DNA of 64,000 nt from Candidatus Dormiibacterota bacterium (GTDB taxonomy: Bacteria; Chloroflexota; Dormibacteria; Aeolococcales; Aeolococcaceae): positions 248,001-312,000 of the forward strand of contig PMOL01000008.1 in the NCBI GenBank assembly GCA_003162415.1, given 5' to 3'. Of this stretch, positions 9,155 to 17,142 are shown piece by piece; positions within the stretch are counted from its first letter, which is position 1; every line of letters begins with the position of its first letter. The notes beneath the pieces were generated by a model. That model was not told where the DNA came from, ran no database searches, and saw nothing but the letters and a program-made list of their open reading frames with translations. The position numbers and the translations under genes are program-made.

Positions 9155-9186
9155 TTAGCCTGAAGGCTAATATCAATAGCCTGAAG
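9155..9186. promoter_or_regulatory. Palindromic operator upstream of the hydrolase-TetR operon
   Basis: A perfect 16-base palindrome TTAGCCTGAAGGCTAA (two 7-base arms, 2-base centre) lies at 9155-9170, 15 bases before the hydrolase start codon. The 10-mer TAGCCTGAAG at 9156-9165 recurs at 9177-9186, 21 bases on, two helical turns away. This is the layout expected for a TetR dimer site plus a second half site covering the promoter. Confidence 0.75.
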
Positions 9187-9219
9187 CGAGCCCCCCGCCG
9201 GCTGGGCGCGAACCGTAGG

Positions 9220-11196
9220 TCATGCGTCAAGAACCGCGCGAACGTGTTCCACCAGATCTGCCGCCTTGAAGGGCTTGGACAACAGGGTGATCCCCTGCTC
9301 GATAACCCCGCGCGCTGCGATGAGGGAGTCCGGGTATCCGGACATGTAGAGCACGCGGATGTCCGGACGCGCTTCGGACATCCGCTCGGCGACTTCGCGT
9401 CCGGTCACGCCGGGCATTACCACGTCGGTCAGCAACAGATCGATCACGCCCGGATGAGCGTCATTGAGCGCGAAGGCGTCCGAGCCGCCTGCGGCGAGGA
9501 GGACGTGATATCCGTGCTGGGTGAGAATCCGGCTGGCGACGTCGCGAACCAGCTCCTCGTCCTCGACGACCAGGATGGTTTCCCCGGTGCGGTGTCTGCG
9601 CACGATTTGAGGGGACGCGTTCCGCGTCACGGCGGCTGCCACGCTTGGGAGAAGAATCGTGACCGTCGTCCCGTCCTCCACTTCCGAACGGAGCTCGATC
9701 ATCCCGCCGGTCTGACTCACAATTCCATAGACGGTCGCAAGCCCGAGTCCAGTGCCCTTGTCCTTCGGCTTCGTGCTGAAGAAGGGCTCGAACGCGCGAT
9801 CAAGGGTCTCCCGGTCCATTCCCTCGCCGGTGTCCGTAACGGTCAGACGAACGTAGGAGCCGGCTTCGATGACCGGGTGCAGGGTGGCGTACGCATCATC
9901 GACTGTGAAGTTCTCCGTCGCGACGCTCAACGTCCCGCCGTTCGGCATCGCATCGCGTGCGTTGACAGCCAGGTTGAGGAGAATCTGCTCCATCTGCCCG
10001 CGGTCCGCGCGAACGGCCTTCAGGTCGGATGCGCCGTCAGTCGTCAGCAGCACATGTTCACCGATGGTGCGGCGCAAGAGGGTCTCGACCTCCCCAACGA
10101 TGCCATTGAGATCGAGCACTTCGAGGTTCCTCACCTCTCTCCGGGCGAACGCCAGTAACTGATGCGTGAGGCCGGCGGCGCGCTCGGCCGCCGCTCCTAT
10201 CTGCCCGACGTCACGAAGGACTGCGGTCAGCCGAGCGGTCGTGCTCGCTGGTCGAAGGTCGATCTCCTTGCTGATCTCGTCGGACACGAATCCGACATAG
10301 TTCAAGATCGCGGCGAGCAGGTTGTTGAAATCGTGCGCGACGCCGCCGGCCAGCTGGCCCAGACTTTCCAGCCGGTGCGATTGGTGAAGACGCGACTCCA
10401 GAATGTCCCGGGCGCCTTGCACCTCGGCTCGGTCCTGCTCACGCCGGGTCTCGGGTCGATCCGAGGCATCGCGGATCGCCGCGGAGACGAGCGGGCCCTC
10501 TTCGGTCTCGACGGCTGAAAGTGAGATCTCAACTGGGAACGCGGACCCGTCCTTTCGCCTGCCTTCGAGCGGTGTTCCCATCGTCAATTGCCCGTTGGCC
10601 TTCGGCTTCAACCGGTTCGGCGCGGGTCGACCAGAACCGTCGATCACAGCCTGCGGCACGAGCAGATCAAATGGTTGATCAATGAGCTCACGGCGCGTGT
10701 AGCCGAAGAGCTCCTCTGCCTGCGGATTGACCAGCGCGATCAAACCGCTGCGGTCGACGCCGACCGCGGCATCGTCGACTGCCTCAACGACTCCATGAAA
10801 TCTGACCGGATCCTTAGCCCGTTCGGTCGTGTCCCGCACCGCCGCCATGACAACGACGTGGCCGTATCGACGGGTCGACGAGAACACAACCTCCGCGGGA
10901 AACAGAGAACGGTCCTTGCGGCGCGCGGCCAGCTGCGTCACCGTCGCCACCTGGGAGGTTGACGGGTCGCCGCCTTGAGAAGCGTTTTCGAGCCTCGTGG
11001 TGTCGCGAGAATAGCCCGGGAGCAGGAGTTCAAGCGGCTTGCCGATGATCTCGGCGCGTTCGAAGCCAAAAAGAGATGCTGCGCGTGCGTTCACCAGCAT
11101 GATGGCGCTATCCCGGTCGACCCCGATGATCGCGTCTGGCATCTGCTCCAAAAAGGCCGCGAACGGTCCGACGCCGACCTGGCGACCGGAGGTCAT
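9220..11196 (-). CDS. PAS-PAS hybrid sensor histidine kinase with C-terminal receiver
   Basis: Cytoplasmic hybrid kinase of 658 residues. Two PAS domains (about 12-125 and 133-245) precede the dimerisation helix with phospho-acceptor His288 in GGVAHDFNN. The ATP-binding domain has NLAVNARDAMP (N box), DTGEGM (G1) and GTGLGLATVYGIV (G2). A receiver domain fills 537-658 with phospho-acceptor Asp591 (LLLTDVVMPG) and Lys641. The lack of transmembrane segments suggests sensing of an internal redox, ligand or gas signal through PAS. Its start overlaps the stop of the upstream REC-HD-GYP gene by 4 bases (ATGA), so the two are translationally coupled and are probable partners. Confidence 0.94.
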   Translation of the reverse strand: MTSGRQVGVGPFAAFLEQMPDAIIGVDRDSAIMLVNARAASLFGFERAEIIGKPLELLLPGYSRDTTRLENASQGGDPSTSQVATVTQLAARRKDRSLFPAEVVFSSTRRYGHVVVMAAVRDTTERAKDPVRFHGVVEAVDDAAVGVDRSGLIALVNPQAEELFGYTRRELIDQPFDLLVPQAVIDGSGRPAPNRLKPKANGQLTMGTPLEGRRKDGSAFPVEISLSAVETEEGPLVSAAIRDASDRPETRREQDRAEVQGARDILESRLHQSHRLESLGQLAGGVAHDFNNLLAAILNYVGFVSDEISKEIDLRPASTTARLTAVLRDVGQIGAAAERAAGLTHQLLAFARREVRNLEVLDLNGIVGEVETLLRRTIGEHVLLTTDGASDLKAVRADRGQMEQILLNLAVNARDAMPNGGTLSVATENFTVDDAYATLHPVIEAGSYVRLTVTDTGEGMDRETLDRAFEPFFSTKPKDKGTGLGLATVYGIVSQTGGMIELRSEVEDGTTVTILLPSVAAAVTRNASPQIVRRHRTGETILVVEDEELVRDVASRILTQHGYHVLLAAGGSDAFALNDAHPGVIDLLLTDVVMPGVTGREVAERMSEARPDIRVLYMSGYPDSLIAARGVIEQGITLLSKPFKAADLVEHVRAVLDA

Positions 11197-13001
11197 CCCG
11201 GTGCCACCTTGAGCCCTTCCCGCATGGCGATGACCACCGCTTCGAGCTTCGAGTGCGCGCCCAACTTCTCGATCACGCGCTGCGTGTGGTTGCGGGCGGT
11301 GTTCATGCTGATCGACATCGCCTGAGCGATGTCCGGGAGCGACAGGCCACGGGCGAGATGTCGCAGCAATTCGAGCTCTCGACGAGTGATGTCCTCTCCA
11401 ACGGGTGAGCTTCCGCGGCGCAGGCCCGACGCCACGTGCGCGAGCAACTCGGCGGAGATGACGACCTCGCCATCGTGCACGCGCCGTATCGCGCTCGCGA
11501 CCTCATCCACCGTCGCGGTCTTGGCAATCACCCCGGAACACCCTGCAGACACGCATCGAACAGCTGCGTCTGACGCGGCGGTGTCGATCAGCACAATCAC
11601 CTTCGTCTCAGGAAGCTCAGCGAGCGCGGCATTGACCAGGCTCACAGCCTCACCGTCGGGCATCCGGTAGTCCGCGAGAAGAACGTCGGGCCGGAGGGTC
11701 CTTACCGCTTCCAGCGCTTCACGGCTCGTCTGGCCGCCCCCGACCACTCGCATCTCCCCTCGTCGATTCATGAGTCGCATCAGTCCGTCCACCAGGAGCG
11801 GCTCATCGCCGGCGATCACGATGCGCGTGATTCGAGATACCGCAGGGTCCGGAAGCGGTTTGGTGAGGTCGAGCACCGCGTCGAGGTGATCGAGGAAAAG
11901 GTCGAGCAGCTGCGGATCGAAGAGTCCCGCGCGATCGCGGACCATCACGTCGACCGCGGTCTCGACCGGCATGGCTGCCCGATACACGCGGTCCCGCGTG
12001 AGAGCGTCAAACACATCGGCTACTGATGTGATGCGCGCTTCCATGGGAATGTCCTCACCGCGCCGGCGGTTGGGGTACCCGTGGCCATCCCATCGCTCGT
12101 GGTGGTTCAGCGCGACCGACGCCGCGAGGTTGAGCACCTGGCTGTTCGAGCCACTCAAAAGCGCGTGACCAAGCTCGCAGTGGCGCTCGATGATCGCCCG
12201 TTCGTCGGGAGAGAGGCGTCCGGGCTTGAGGAGGACCCAATCCGGGATGCCGATCTTGCCGACATCATGCATGGCGGCGGCAAGGCGGATGGCAGGCGCC
12301 GGATCGACAACAAATCCGCACCAGTCGGCGAGCGCGGCTGCGGTGATGCTCACCCTCAGGATGTGACGCCCCGTGTCATCGTCGCGGAGACACACCGCCG
12401 AACTGAGGTGCGCGACGATTTGCTCGTCCGCAAGTGACGATCCGAGACTTACCTGTTCCAGGCGCAGCTTGAGGTCGCTGATGCCGGTCGTACTTTCGAC
12501 AACCTTGCGTTCGAGTTCGAGAACCTGGTCAGCACGCGATCGTTCGAGGTGCATCCGGCGCAGCGCGCTGCTCACCTGCATGAGCAATTCATTGGGGGTG
12601 AACGGCTTGACCACGTATCCAGATGCTCCCTGTTCGAACGATGCCTCCGCGATGTCGACGTCGTCGGAACCGGTCAGCACCACGATCGCGGTGGCATAGT
12701 CGCGAACCCAGCTCTCCTTGAGGAGTGCGGACCCCGGCTCTCCTCCGAGCTCAAGGTCGATGACCGCGACGTCGGGACGGTGTTGCACCCAGAGCAACCG
12801 TGCTTCGTCCGTGCTGCGCGCTTGAACAACGACGTAGTGAGCGCTTTTGAGGACGCGTTCAGTGGTCTCACGAATCATCGGATCGTCGTCCACGATCAGA
12901 ACAGTCGCCCGAGGAACGGTCTCAATCGACAGCACCGAGTCGGCGGCGCAGGGTTGCGGGATCGCGCCCATGCGCCGCTCCTGCTGCGTTGTGTAGGTCA
13001 T
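11193..13001 (-). CDS. Response regulator REC-HD-GYP-REC-LuxR, putative c-di-GMP phosphodiesterase and transcription factor
   Basis: Four-module protein of 602 residues. REC1 is at about 33-150 (Asp82, Lys132). An HD-GYP domain follows with HDVGKIGIPDW (His-Asp at 245-246), HHERWDGHGYP (300-310) and DALTRDRVYR, so the metal and GYP residues of c-di-GMP phosphodiesterases are intact. A second receiver spans about 393-510 (Asp444 in LLADYRMP), and a LuxR-type helix-turn-helix ends the chain (535-595, NTARNHTQRVIEKLGAHS). It looks like an RpfG-type regulator fused to a NarL-type one, joining c-di-GMP breakdown to DNA binding. I start it at the ATG at 13001, one base after the stop of the DUF916 gene; the open frame upstream overlaps that gene. 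An ATG at 12971 is an alternative. Confidence 0.9.
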   Translation of the reverse strand: MTYTTQQERRMGAIPQPCAADSVLSIETVPRATVLIVDDDPMIRETTERVLKSAHYVVVQARSTDEARLLWVQHRPDVAVIDLELGGEPGSALLKESWVRDYATAIVVLTGSDDVDIAEASFEQGASGYVVKPFTPNELLMQVSSALRRMHLERSRADQVLELERKVVESTTGISDLKLRLEQVSLGSSLADEQIVAHLSSAVCLRDDDTGRHILRVSITAAALADWCGFVVDPAPAIRLAAAMHDVGKIGIPDWVLLKPGRLSPDERAIIERHCELGHALLSGSNSQVLNLAASVALNHHERWDGHGYPNRRRGEDIPMEARITSVADVFDALTRDRVYRAAMPVETAVDVMVRDRAGLFDPQLLDLFLDHLDAVLDLTKPLPDPAVSRITRIVIAGDEPLLVDGLMRLMNRRGEMRVVGGGQTSREALEAVRTLRPDVLLADYRMPDGEAVSLVNAALAELPETKVIVLIDTAASDAAVRCVSAGCSGVIAKTATVDEVASAIRRVHDGEVVISAELLAHVASGLRRGSSPVGEDITRRELELLRHLARGLSLPDIAQAMSISMNTARNHTQRVIEKLGAHSKLEAVVIAMREGLKVAPG

Positions 13002-13002
13002 C

Positions 13003-14058
13003 TCAGCCAAACGGACGGGGCGCCCCGGCTGGCACGGCACGTCTCTGACCCCGGAGGCGGTGAGCGCCTCGACGGGCCGCCCACGTCGCAAGAACAAGCA
13101 GCAACGCAGCTGCGATACCAGCTCCCACCACGATCAGGGCCGGTGGTGCCGACGAGAACTGCACCGCCAGGGATTGCGATCGCAGCGTTTCCACCGCTAC
13201 TCCGTCCACCACGATGATGACCGCGGCCTGGGCGCGATACTGCCCCGACACGGGAGCCTTCTCCCACACGGCAGCAAGCAGCGCATGCCCGCCCGGCACG
13301 ACGTAGGCATTCGCGGGGGTCAACGGCAGACGCGCGATGCGGCGACCATCGCCGTCCACGACACTGATCGCACCCGAATAGGTCAGCAGGACATTGCCGT
13401 GGTTGGATATGGTGACTGCAAAGCTGACCTGCCCTGCAAGCGCTGTCGAGCCGCGGAGCGAGCTCAGTTCGGCGGACGGATGCGAGACGCCTGGCGTCGA
13501 CACGACAGTGATCAATGCGGCACGCGCCTCGATCGGACTCCCTTGAGACGTCGTGCCAACGTCGGCGGAAACGACGACAGCGCCCAGGTGCTGGCCGGGC
13601 GTCACGCCTGTCGGAACGCTCAGGGTGAAGGTGTCCGTGATCTGGCCATGGGCGGCCACGCTCACCATCGTCCTCGACACCGTGATCCAGGCCCCAACGC
13701 TGCGCATCGTGTCGGTGGACTGCGCAGGGGCCAGTCCACCACCGGTCGCCGTGATCAGATCCGCACCATATACGTGGAACCTGAGTGTCCGGTTCGAGAG
13801 GTTCTCGACAACGACTCCGTCAGTGATGCGCTGGCCTGGCAGCACAGCGAAATTGAAATGGCCTCCGGGAAGCGTCGTGCTTCCCTCTTCGACGGGGTGG
13901 ATGCCGAACAGTTGACCATCGCCCGGCGTCGGGGACGCCGAGGCAGCCTGAGCAGCCGGCGCCAAGAGGATGCCCGCGCCCAGTTGCACCAGGCAGCCAA
14001 TCACAGCGACCGTTCGGATGCGTGCCGCTGAACGACGCGCTATAGACCCAATCTTCAA
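13003..14058 (-). CDS. DUF916-like secreted protein with C-terminal membrane anchor (WxL-partner type)
   Basis: Surface protein of 351 residues. A signal peptide ends near residue 38 (LLAPAAQAAS). The middle contains the immunoglobulin-like region of DUF916 proteins: FNFAVLPGQRITDGVVVENLS, then AWITVS and the GVTPGQHLGAVVVS segment. A transmembrane helix (about 303-325, ALIVVGAGIAAALLLVLATWA) and a basic tail (RRGAHRLRGQRR) anchor it with the bulk outside. In Firmicutes, DUF916 proteins are encoded beside WxL proteins and help attach them to peptidoglycan; the WxL-like gene 140 bases upstream fits that pairing. The regulator gene starts one base after its stop. Confidence 0.82.
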   Translation of the reverse strand: MKIGSIARRSAARIRTVAVIGCLVQLGAGILLAPAAQAASASPTPGDGQLFGIHPVEEGSTTLPGGHFNFAVLPGQRITDGVVVENLSNRTLRFHVYGADLITATGGGLAPAQSTDTMRSVGAWITVSRTMVSVAAHGQITDTFTLSVPTGVTPGQHLGAVVVSADVGTTSQGSPIEARAALITVVSTPGVSHPSAELSSLRGSTALAGQVSFAVTISNHGNVLLTYSGAISVVDGDGRRIARLPLTPANAYVVPGGHALLAAVWEKAPVSGQYRAQAAVIIVVDGVAVETLRSQSLAVQFSSAPPALIVVGAGIAAALLLVLATWAARRGAHRLRGQRRAVPAGAPRPFG

Positions 14059-14099
14059 CTCTTCCTTCAGCTGAAGCCTATGCGCCTCGCACCGACTGC

Positions 14100-14140
14100 G
14101 CCGTCACAGGAAGGCACCAATTATGTCGACTTGTGACGGC
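14100..14140. promoter_or_regulatory. Inverted repeat between the WxL-like and DUF916 genes
   Basis: A perfect 9-base inverted repeat, GCCGTCACA (14100-14108) and TGTGACGGC (14132-14140), is separated by 23 bases and lies 42 bases before the DUF916 start. It could be a regulator site or an RNA hairpin that tunes the ratio of the two surface proteins. No U run follows on either strand, so a plain terminator is less likely. Confidence 0.45.
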
Positions 14141-14198
14141 ACCTACAGCTTATCGTCGCCGGTGACGCACCACGTGGTCTGGGTTCACCTGCCAGGCG

Positions 14199-14813
14199 TT
14201 ATCCCGTGACCGTGTACTGGATCGTCGCGGCAAAAGCTGTGCCTGGGGTTGTGTTTGCGGGCACATCCACGACAATCTGGTTGTTGGCCTGAGTCCATGT
14301 GCCTTCGCTGGTTGCCGACGCGGTCGCAAGCGTGATCGCCGTTGAGTACGTGGCAAAGTCCGTCGTCGGGGTACCGGCGAGCACATAGGGACTCCCTGGC
14401 GGAACCACCACAGCGGAGCCCGTGTTCATGCCACCGGCGGTGGGATTTGGATCCACGTGGATGGTGAAGTCCGCCCATGGGATATACAGCCCGGCACCCG
14501 CAGCATGCCAGAGGTTGGTCGCCGCGAGCGTGACACTCGAGACAATGGAGTCGTTCAGCGTGTCAGTCCAACTCACACTCCCGAGATCCGTCGCAACAGT
14601 GGCGCTGCCGCCCACCAGCGTTGGCAGCGCCAGCGCTCCGGGTGCGGTGATGCTCAAGACGCCGCCCGTCGTTGCGCCGGTGACGACCTGTGTGCCACTG
14701 GCTGCGGCAGCCGGGACGGAGCCGAAAACGAGCATGCCGCATGATGCGACGATGCCGCTGGCGATGGCGACGACGCGCCGGCCGGTCGTCTGCGGCGTTG
14801 TGTCGGTGATCAT
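14199..14813 (-). CDS. WxL-like surface domain protein
   Basis: Secreted protein of 204 residues with a signal peptide (hydrophobic about 16-36, cleavage near AAAASG). The rest is Gly/Thr/Ala-rich beta-type sequence. It has the SVSWTDTLND and SEGTWTQANNQIVVDVPANTTPG stretches and an ending IQYTVTG that resemble the C-terminal WxL domain, which binds peptidoglycan non-covalently. A strict second WxL motif is not obvious, so this is WxL-like. I chose the ATG at 14813; the frame extends 11 codons upstream. First gene of a co-directional set with DUF916, the REC-HD-GYP regulator and the hybrid kinase. Confidence 0.65.
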   Translation of the reverse strand: MITDTTPQTTGRRVVAIASGIVASCGMLVFGSVPAAAASGTQVVTGATTGGVLSITAPGALALPTLVGGSATVATDLGSVSWTDTLNDSIVSSVTLAATNLWHAAGAGLYIPWADFTIHVDPNPTAGGMNTGSAVVVPPGSPYVLAGTPTTDFATYSTAITLATASATSEGTWTQANNQIVVDVPANTTPGTAFAATIQYTVTG

Positions 14814-15095
14814 GAGGTCGTGTCTCCGCGTGTGAGTTGTACCCAACTGGGCGCCTTCACATGGTCACCCAACTGGTTGATCCTCGACCAGATGCGGACG
14901 CACTCAATTTCACTGATGCATCCGTATCAGACGTTGCCTCATAGAGATAGATACTCAGCAGGGTTACACGACCTGACGCCGTAACATTGCGGGACCCTTT
15001 CGTTGCAAAAGGTCCGTAACCGCAGCGCGTATCGATGTTCGAGGCCGACGCAGAAGTCGGACAGATATGCGGCGATGACCGCGGAGCACCAATCA

Positions 15096-15656
15096 ATGCA
15101 ACGAAACCTCGTGATGTTCGGCGGAACCTTCAGTTTGCTCGTGCTCGCTGCGTGCGGGTCGTCAGCCGCCGGCACGCTCGGTGGGACTCCCGCGACCCCA
15201 ACTGCAGCACCACAAACACCGGCACCTACTGCCGCCGCTACGCCCGTGCCACCAACGCCAACCGCGGCTGCACCACCTCCGGCCTCCGCCCCCGGCACCG
15301 TAACCGCGTTGCGCAGCGTCGGCAGTCTCGGACCGATTCTCGTCGGACCCAACGGCAACACCCTCTACATGTTCCTGAGTGACACCACCTCGATGTCAAC
15401 CTGCAACGGGTCGTGCGCGCAGAACTGGCCGCCACTGACGACGACCGATACCCCACGGGGGGCGACTGGCATCTCTCAAAGCCTGCTCGGTACGATCAAG
15501 CGCCAGAACGGCACCCTGCAGGTGACGTATCACGGTCACCCGCTCTACGCCTTCATCGCTGACTCGGGGCCCGGCATGGCCAACGGCGAGAACATCGATG
15601 CGTTCGGCGCCAAATGGGAAGTGATCAGCGCAGCCGGCGTGGCGGTCGTCAAGTGA
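15096..15656 (+). CDS. COG4315 (secreted repeat) lipoprotein
   Basis: Lipoprotein of 186 residues. The signal MQRNLVMFGG ends at lipobox LAAC with Cys20, followed by a Pro/Ala/Thr-rich linker (about 30-70) that spans the wall. Two copies of the COG4315/Lipoprotein_15 repeat follow: GNTLYMFLSDTTSMSTCNGSC...W and GHPLYAFIAD...W. Proteins of this family are of unknown function and sometimes sit near redox or electron-transfer genes. The ATG at 15096 is preferred since GGAG lies about 10 bases before it and the lipoprotein signal begins there; the frame opens at 15003. It converges with the MarR gene. Confidence 0.88.
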   Translation: MQRNLVMFGGTFSLLVLAACGSSAAGTLGGTPATPTAAPQTPAPTAAATPVPPTPTAAAPPPASAPGTVTALRSVGSLGPILVGPNGNTLYMFLSDTTSMSTCNGSCAQNWPPLTTTDTPRGATGISQSLLGTIKRQNGTLQVTYHGHPLYAFIADSGPGMANGENIDAFGAKWEVISAAGVAVVK

Positions 15657-15674
15657 CGCGCTGATCCCTGCGCA

Positions 15675-16151
15675 TCAACGCTTCCTGGGGACGTAGCGCG
15701 GGATATCCGTCGCCGGAACGTCAACCGCGGACAGGCTCGACGCCAGGTCGGCCAGCACGTCGGTGAGCTGGTCGACCGTTGTCGACTTGAGCCCTGCGAC
15801 TGTCTGCTCGGCAACTCGGCGCCATACCGCCTTGAGCTTGGGGAGGAGGGCGCGTCCTTGCTCGCTCAACTCCACGACCGTGGCGCGTCGATCCATGCTC
15901 GACGGACGGCGCACGACGAGGCCCGCCTCCTCGAGCTGCCGGACACTGAGAGTGATGGTTGGGGGCTCATACCCGCTTGCCGCGGCAAGCTGCGCCTGAG
16001 TGCTCGGTCCTGCGGTCTCGAGCTCGAGAAGGATGAGCTTGTGGCCCGGGTGGATGCCGAACGGAGCCAGCGCCGCGACCGAGAGGGCGCGGTGGCGGAT
16101 GCCGATCGCACGGATCGCCTCGTTGAGTGCGTCTGCCTGACCAAAGTTCAT
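15675..16151 (-). CDS. MarR-family transcriptional regulator
   Basis: Winged-helix repressor of 158 residues. The DNA-binding region includes GPSTQAQLAAASGYEPPTIT (recognition helices) and the wing RRPSSMDRRATVVELSEQG, both diagnostic of MarR proteins. A CAGGAGG ribosome binding site precedes the ATG at 16151. It is divergent from the DUF6069 gene, with two near-identical palindromes between them. Autorepression and repression of the neighbour are therefore likely, with a small hydrophobic or phenolic ligand as a typical inducer. Confidence 0.92.
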   Translation of the reverse strand: MNFGQADALNEAIRAIGIRHRALSVAALAPFGIHPGHKLILLELETAGPSTQAQLAAASGYEPPTITLSVRQLEEAGLVVRRPSSMDRRATVVELSEQGRALLPKLKAVWRRVAEQTVAGLKSTTVDQLTDVLADLASSLSAVDVPATDIPRYVPRKR

Positions 16152-16224
16152 CAGCGACCTCCTGACTCCTCGACCTCCTGGGTCCTGGACCGGTTGAGTC
16201 CTTGACCCCTTGACTCTCAGATAG

Positions 16225-16250
16225 TTAGATGCCTAACCTTAGACGCCTAA
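16225..16250. promoter_or_regulatory. Tandem MarR operator
   Basis: Two related palindromes, TTAGATGCCTAA (16225-16236) and TTAGACGCCTAA (16239-16250), lie 14 bases apart in the divergent region between the MarR gene and the DUF6069 gene. TTAG-N4-CTAA is a common MarR box shape, and the position suits control of both genes. Confidence 0.75.
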
Positions 16251-16319
16251 CTAAGTTTACCGCGCGGCGACCCCTGGTGGCCACGCGGTGACATCAACCG
16301 ACGAACAAGGAGCACCGCT

Positions 16320-16760
16320 GTGGCCATGACAACCACCATGGAATCTGCTGCCCCGGCCATTGCTGGGCCGACCCGTATCCGCGCAATGGCCGTCGCCGGA
16401 GCCGCGATCGCTGCTGTCGTGATCTGGGCGATCGCGGTGCCGCTGCTCGGCGTTCACCTCCTGGTGCGATTCGGCGCATCGGCTCCGCAGAGCGTCGGGG
16501 TCGATTATGTGATCGGCGCAAGCGTGATTGGCGCTCTCGCTGGTTGGGGACTTCTCGCATGGCTGGAGCGCCGCACCGCCCGTGCTCGCTCGATCTGGAC
16601 CGCGGCGGGGGTTGTCGCCGTACTCGTCTCCGTCAGTCTTCCACTCACCGTGGGTGTCTCGACGTCGACAAAGGTCACCCTTGTCCTCATGCACGTTGCC
16701 GTCGCGTCGGTCCTGATCCCTGCCATGCGGCGGGGATCACGGCCGCACGCCGGCGCCTGA
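16320..16760 (+). CDS. DUF6069-family four-helix membrane protein
   Basis: Small membrane protein of 146 residues with four hydrophobic helices (about 22-45, 62-82, 92-112 and 115-133). The pattern of a long first helix, a short conserved DYVIGASVIGALAGWGLLAWLE segment and a final STKVTLVLMHVAVASVLIP fits DUF6069. Function unknown. The GTG at 16320 has a good AAGGAG seven bases upstream; an ATG two codons later is less well placed. The tandem MarR palindromes upstream suggest that it is the regulated target. Confidence 0.78.
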   Translation: MAMTTTMESAAPAIAGPTRIRAMAVAGAAIAAVVIWAIAVPLLGVHLLVRFGASAPQSVGVDYVIGASVIGALAGWGLLAWLERRTARARSIWTAAGVVAVLVSVSLPLTVGVSTSTKVTLVLMHVAVASVLIPAMRRGSRPHAGA

Positions 16761-16763
16761 CCG

Positions 16764-17093
16764 CTACTCGCTCTCCTGCTCGGCGCTGCTGGCGTTATAG
16801 ATGGCATCGATGGCCGCGGCAAGCCGGAAATCGCGACCGGTGATCCCGCCGACATCGTGGCTCCGCAAATGGACTGTGACCTTTCCCCACGTGATGGCGA
16901 GGTCAGGGTGGTGGTTCTGTTCCTCGGCCACGACGGTCACCCGGTCGACAAATCCGACCACGGTCACGAAGTCCGGGAACCGATACAGCTTGAGCAGCTT
17001 CCCGTCATCGAGCGTCCAGCCCTGGAGGCTTTGCAGGCGCTCGAGGATGGTTTCGGTCGGGAGTCCTCCCCCATCGGGTTCTGAATCGGACAT
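16764..17093 (-). CDS. Pterin-4a-carbinolamine dehydratase
   Basis: Cytoplasmic enzyme of 109 residues that dehydrates 4a-hydroxytetrahydropterin, recycling the cofactor of pterin-dependent hydroxylases; members are also found where no hydroxylase is known. Conserved features are GWTLDDGKLLKLYRFPDF and EEQNHHPDLAITWGKV, which carry the His pair and Asp of the active site. The ATG at 17093 is chosen because of a GAGGAGG ribosome binding site 10 bases upstream; the open frame extends further but without support. It is divergent from the radical SAM gene. Confidence 0.92.
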   Translation of the reverse strand: MSDSEPDGGGLPTETILERLQSLQGWTLDDGKLLKLYRFPDFVTVVGFVDRVTVVAEEQNHHPDLAITWGKVTVHLRSHDVGGITGRDFRLAAAIDAIYNASSAEQESE

Positions 17094-17142
17094 CAGTCTC
17101 AACCTCCTCGCGTGAGCCTTGGCACCACCCGCCGGTGCCATC

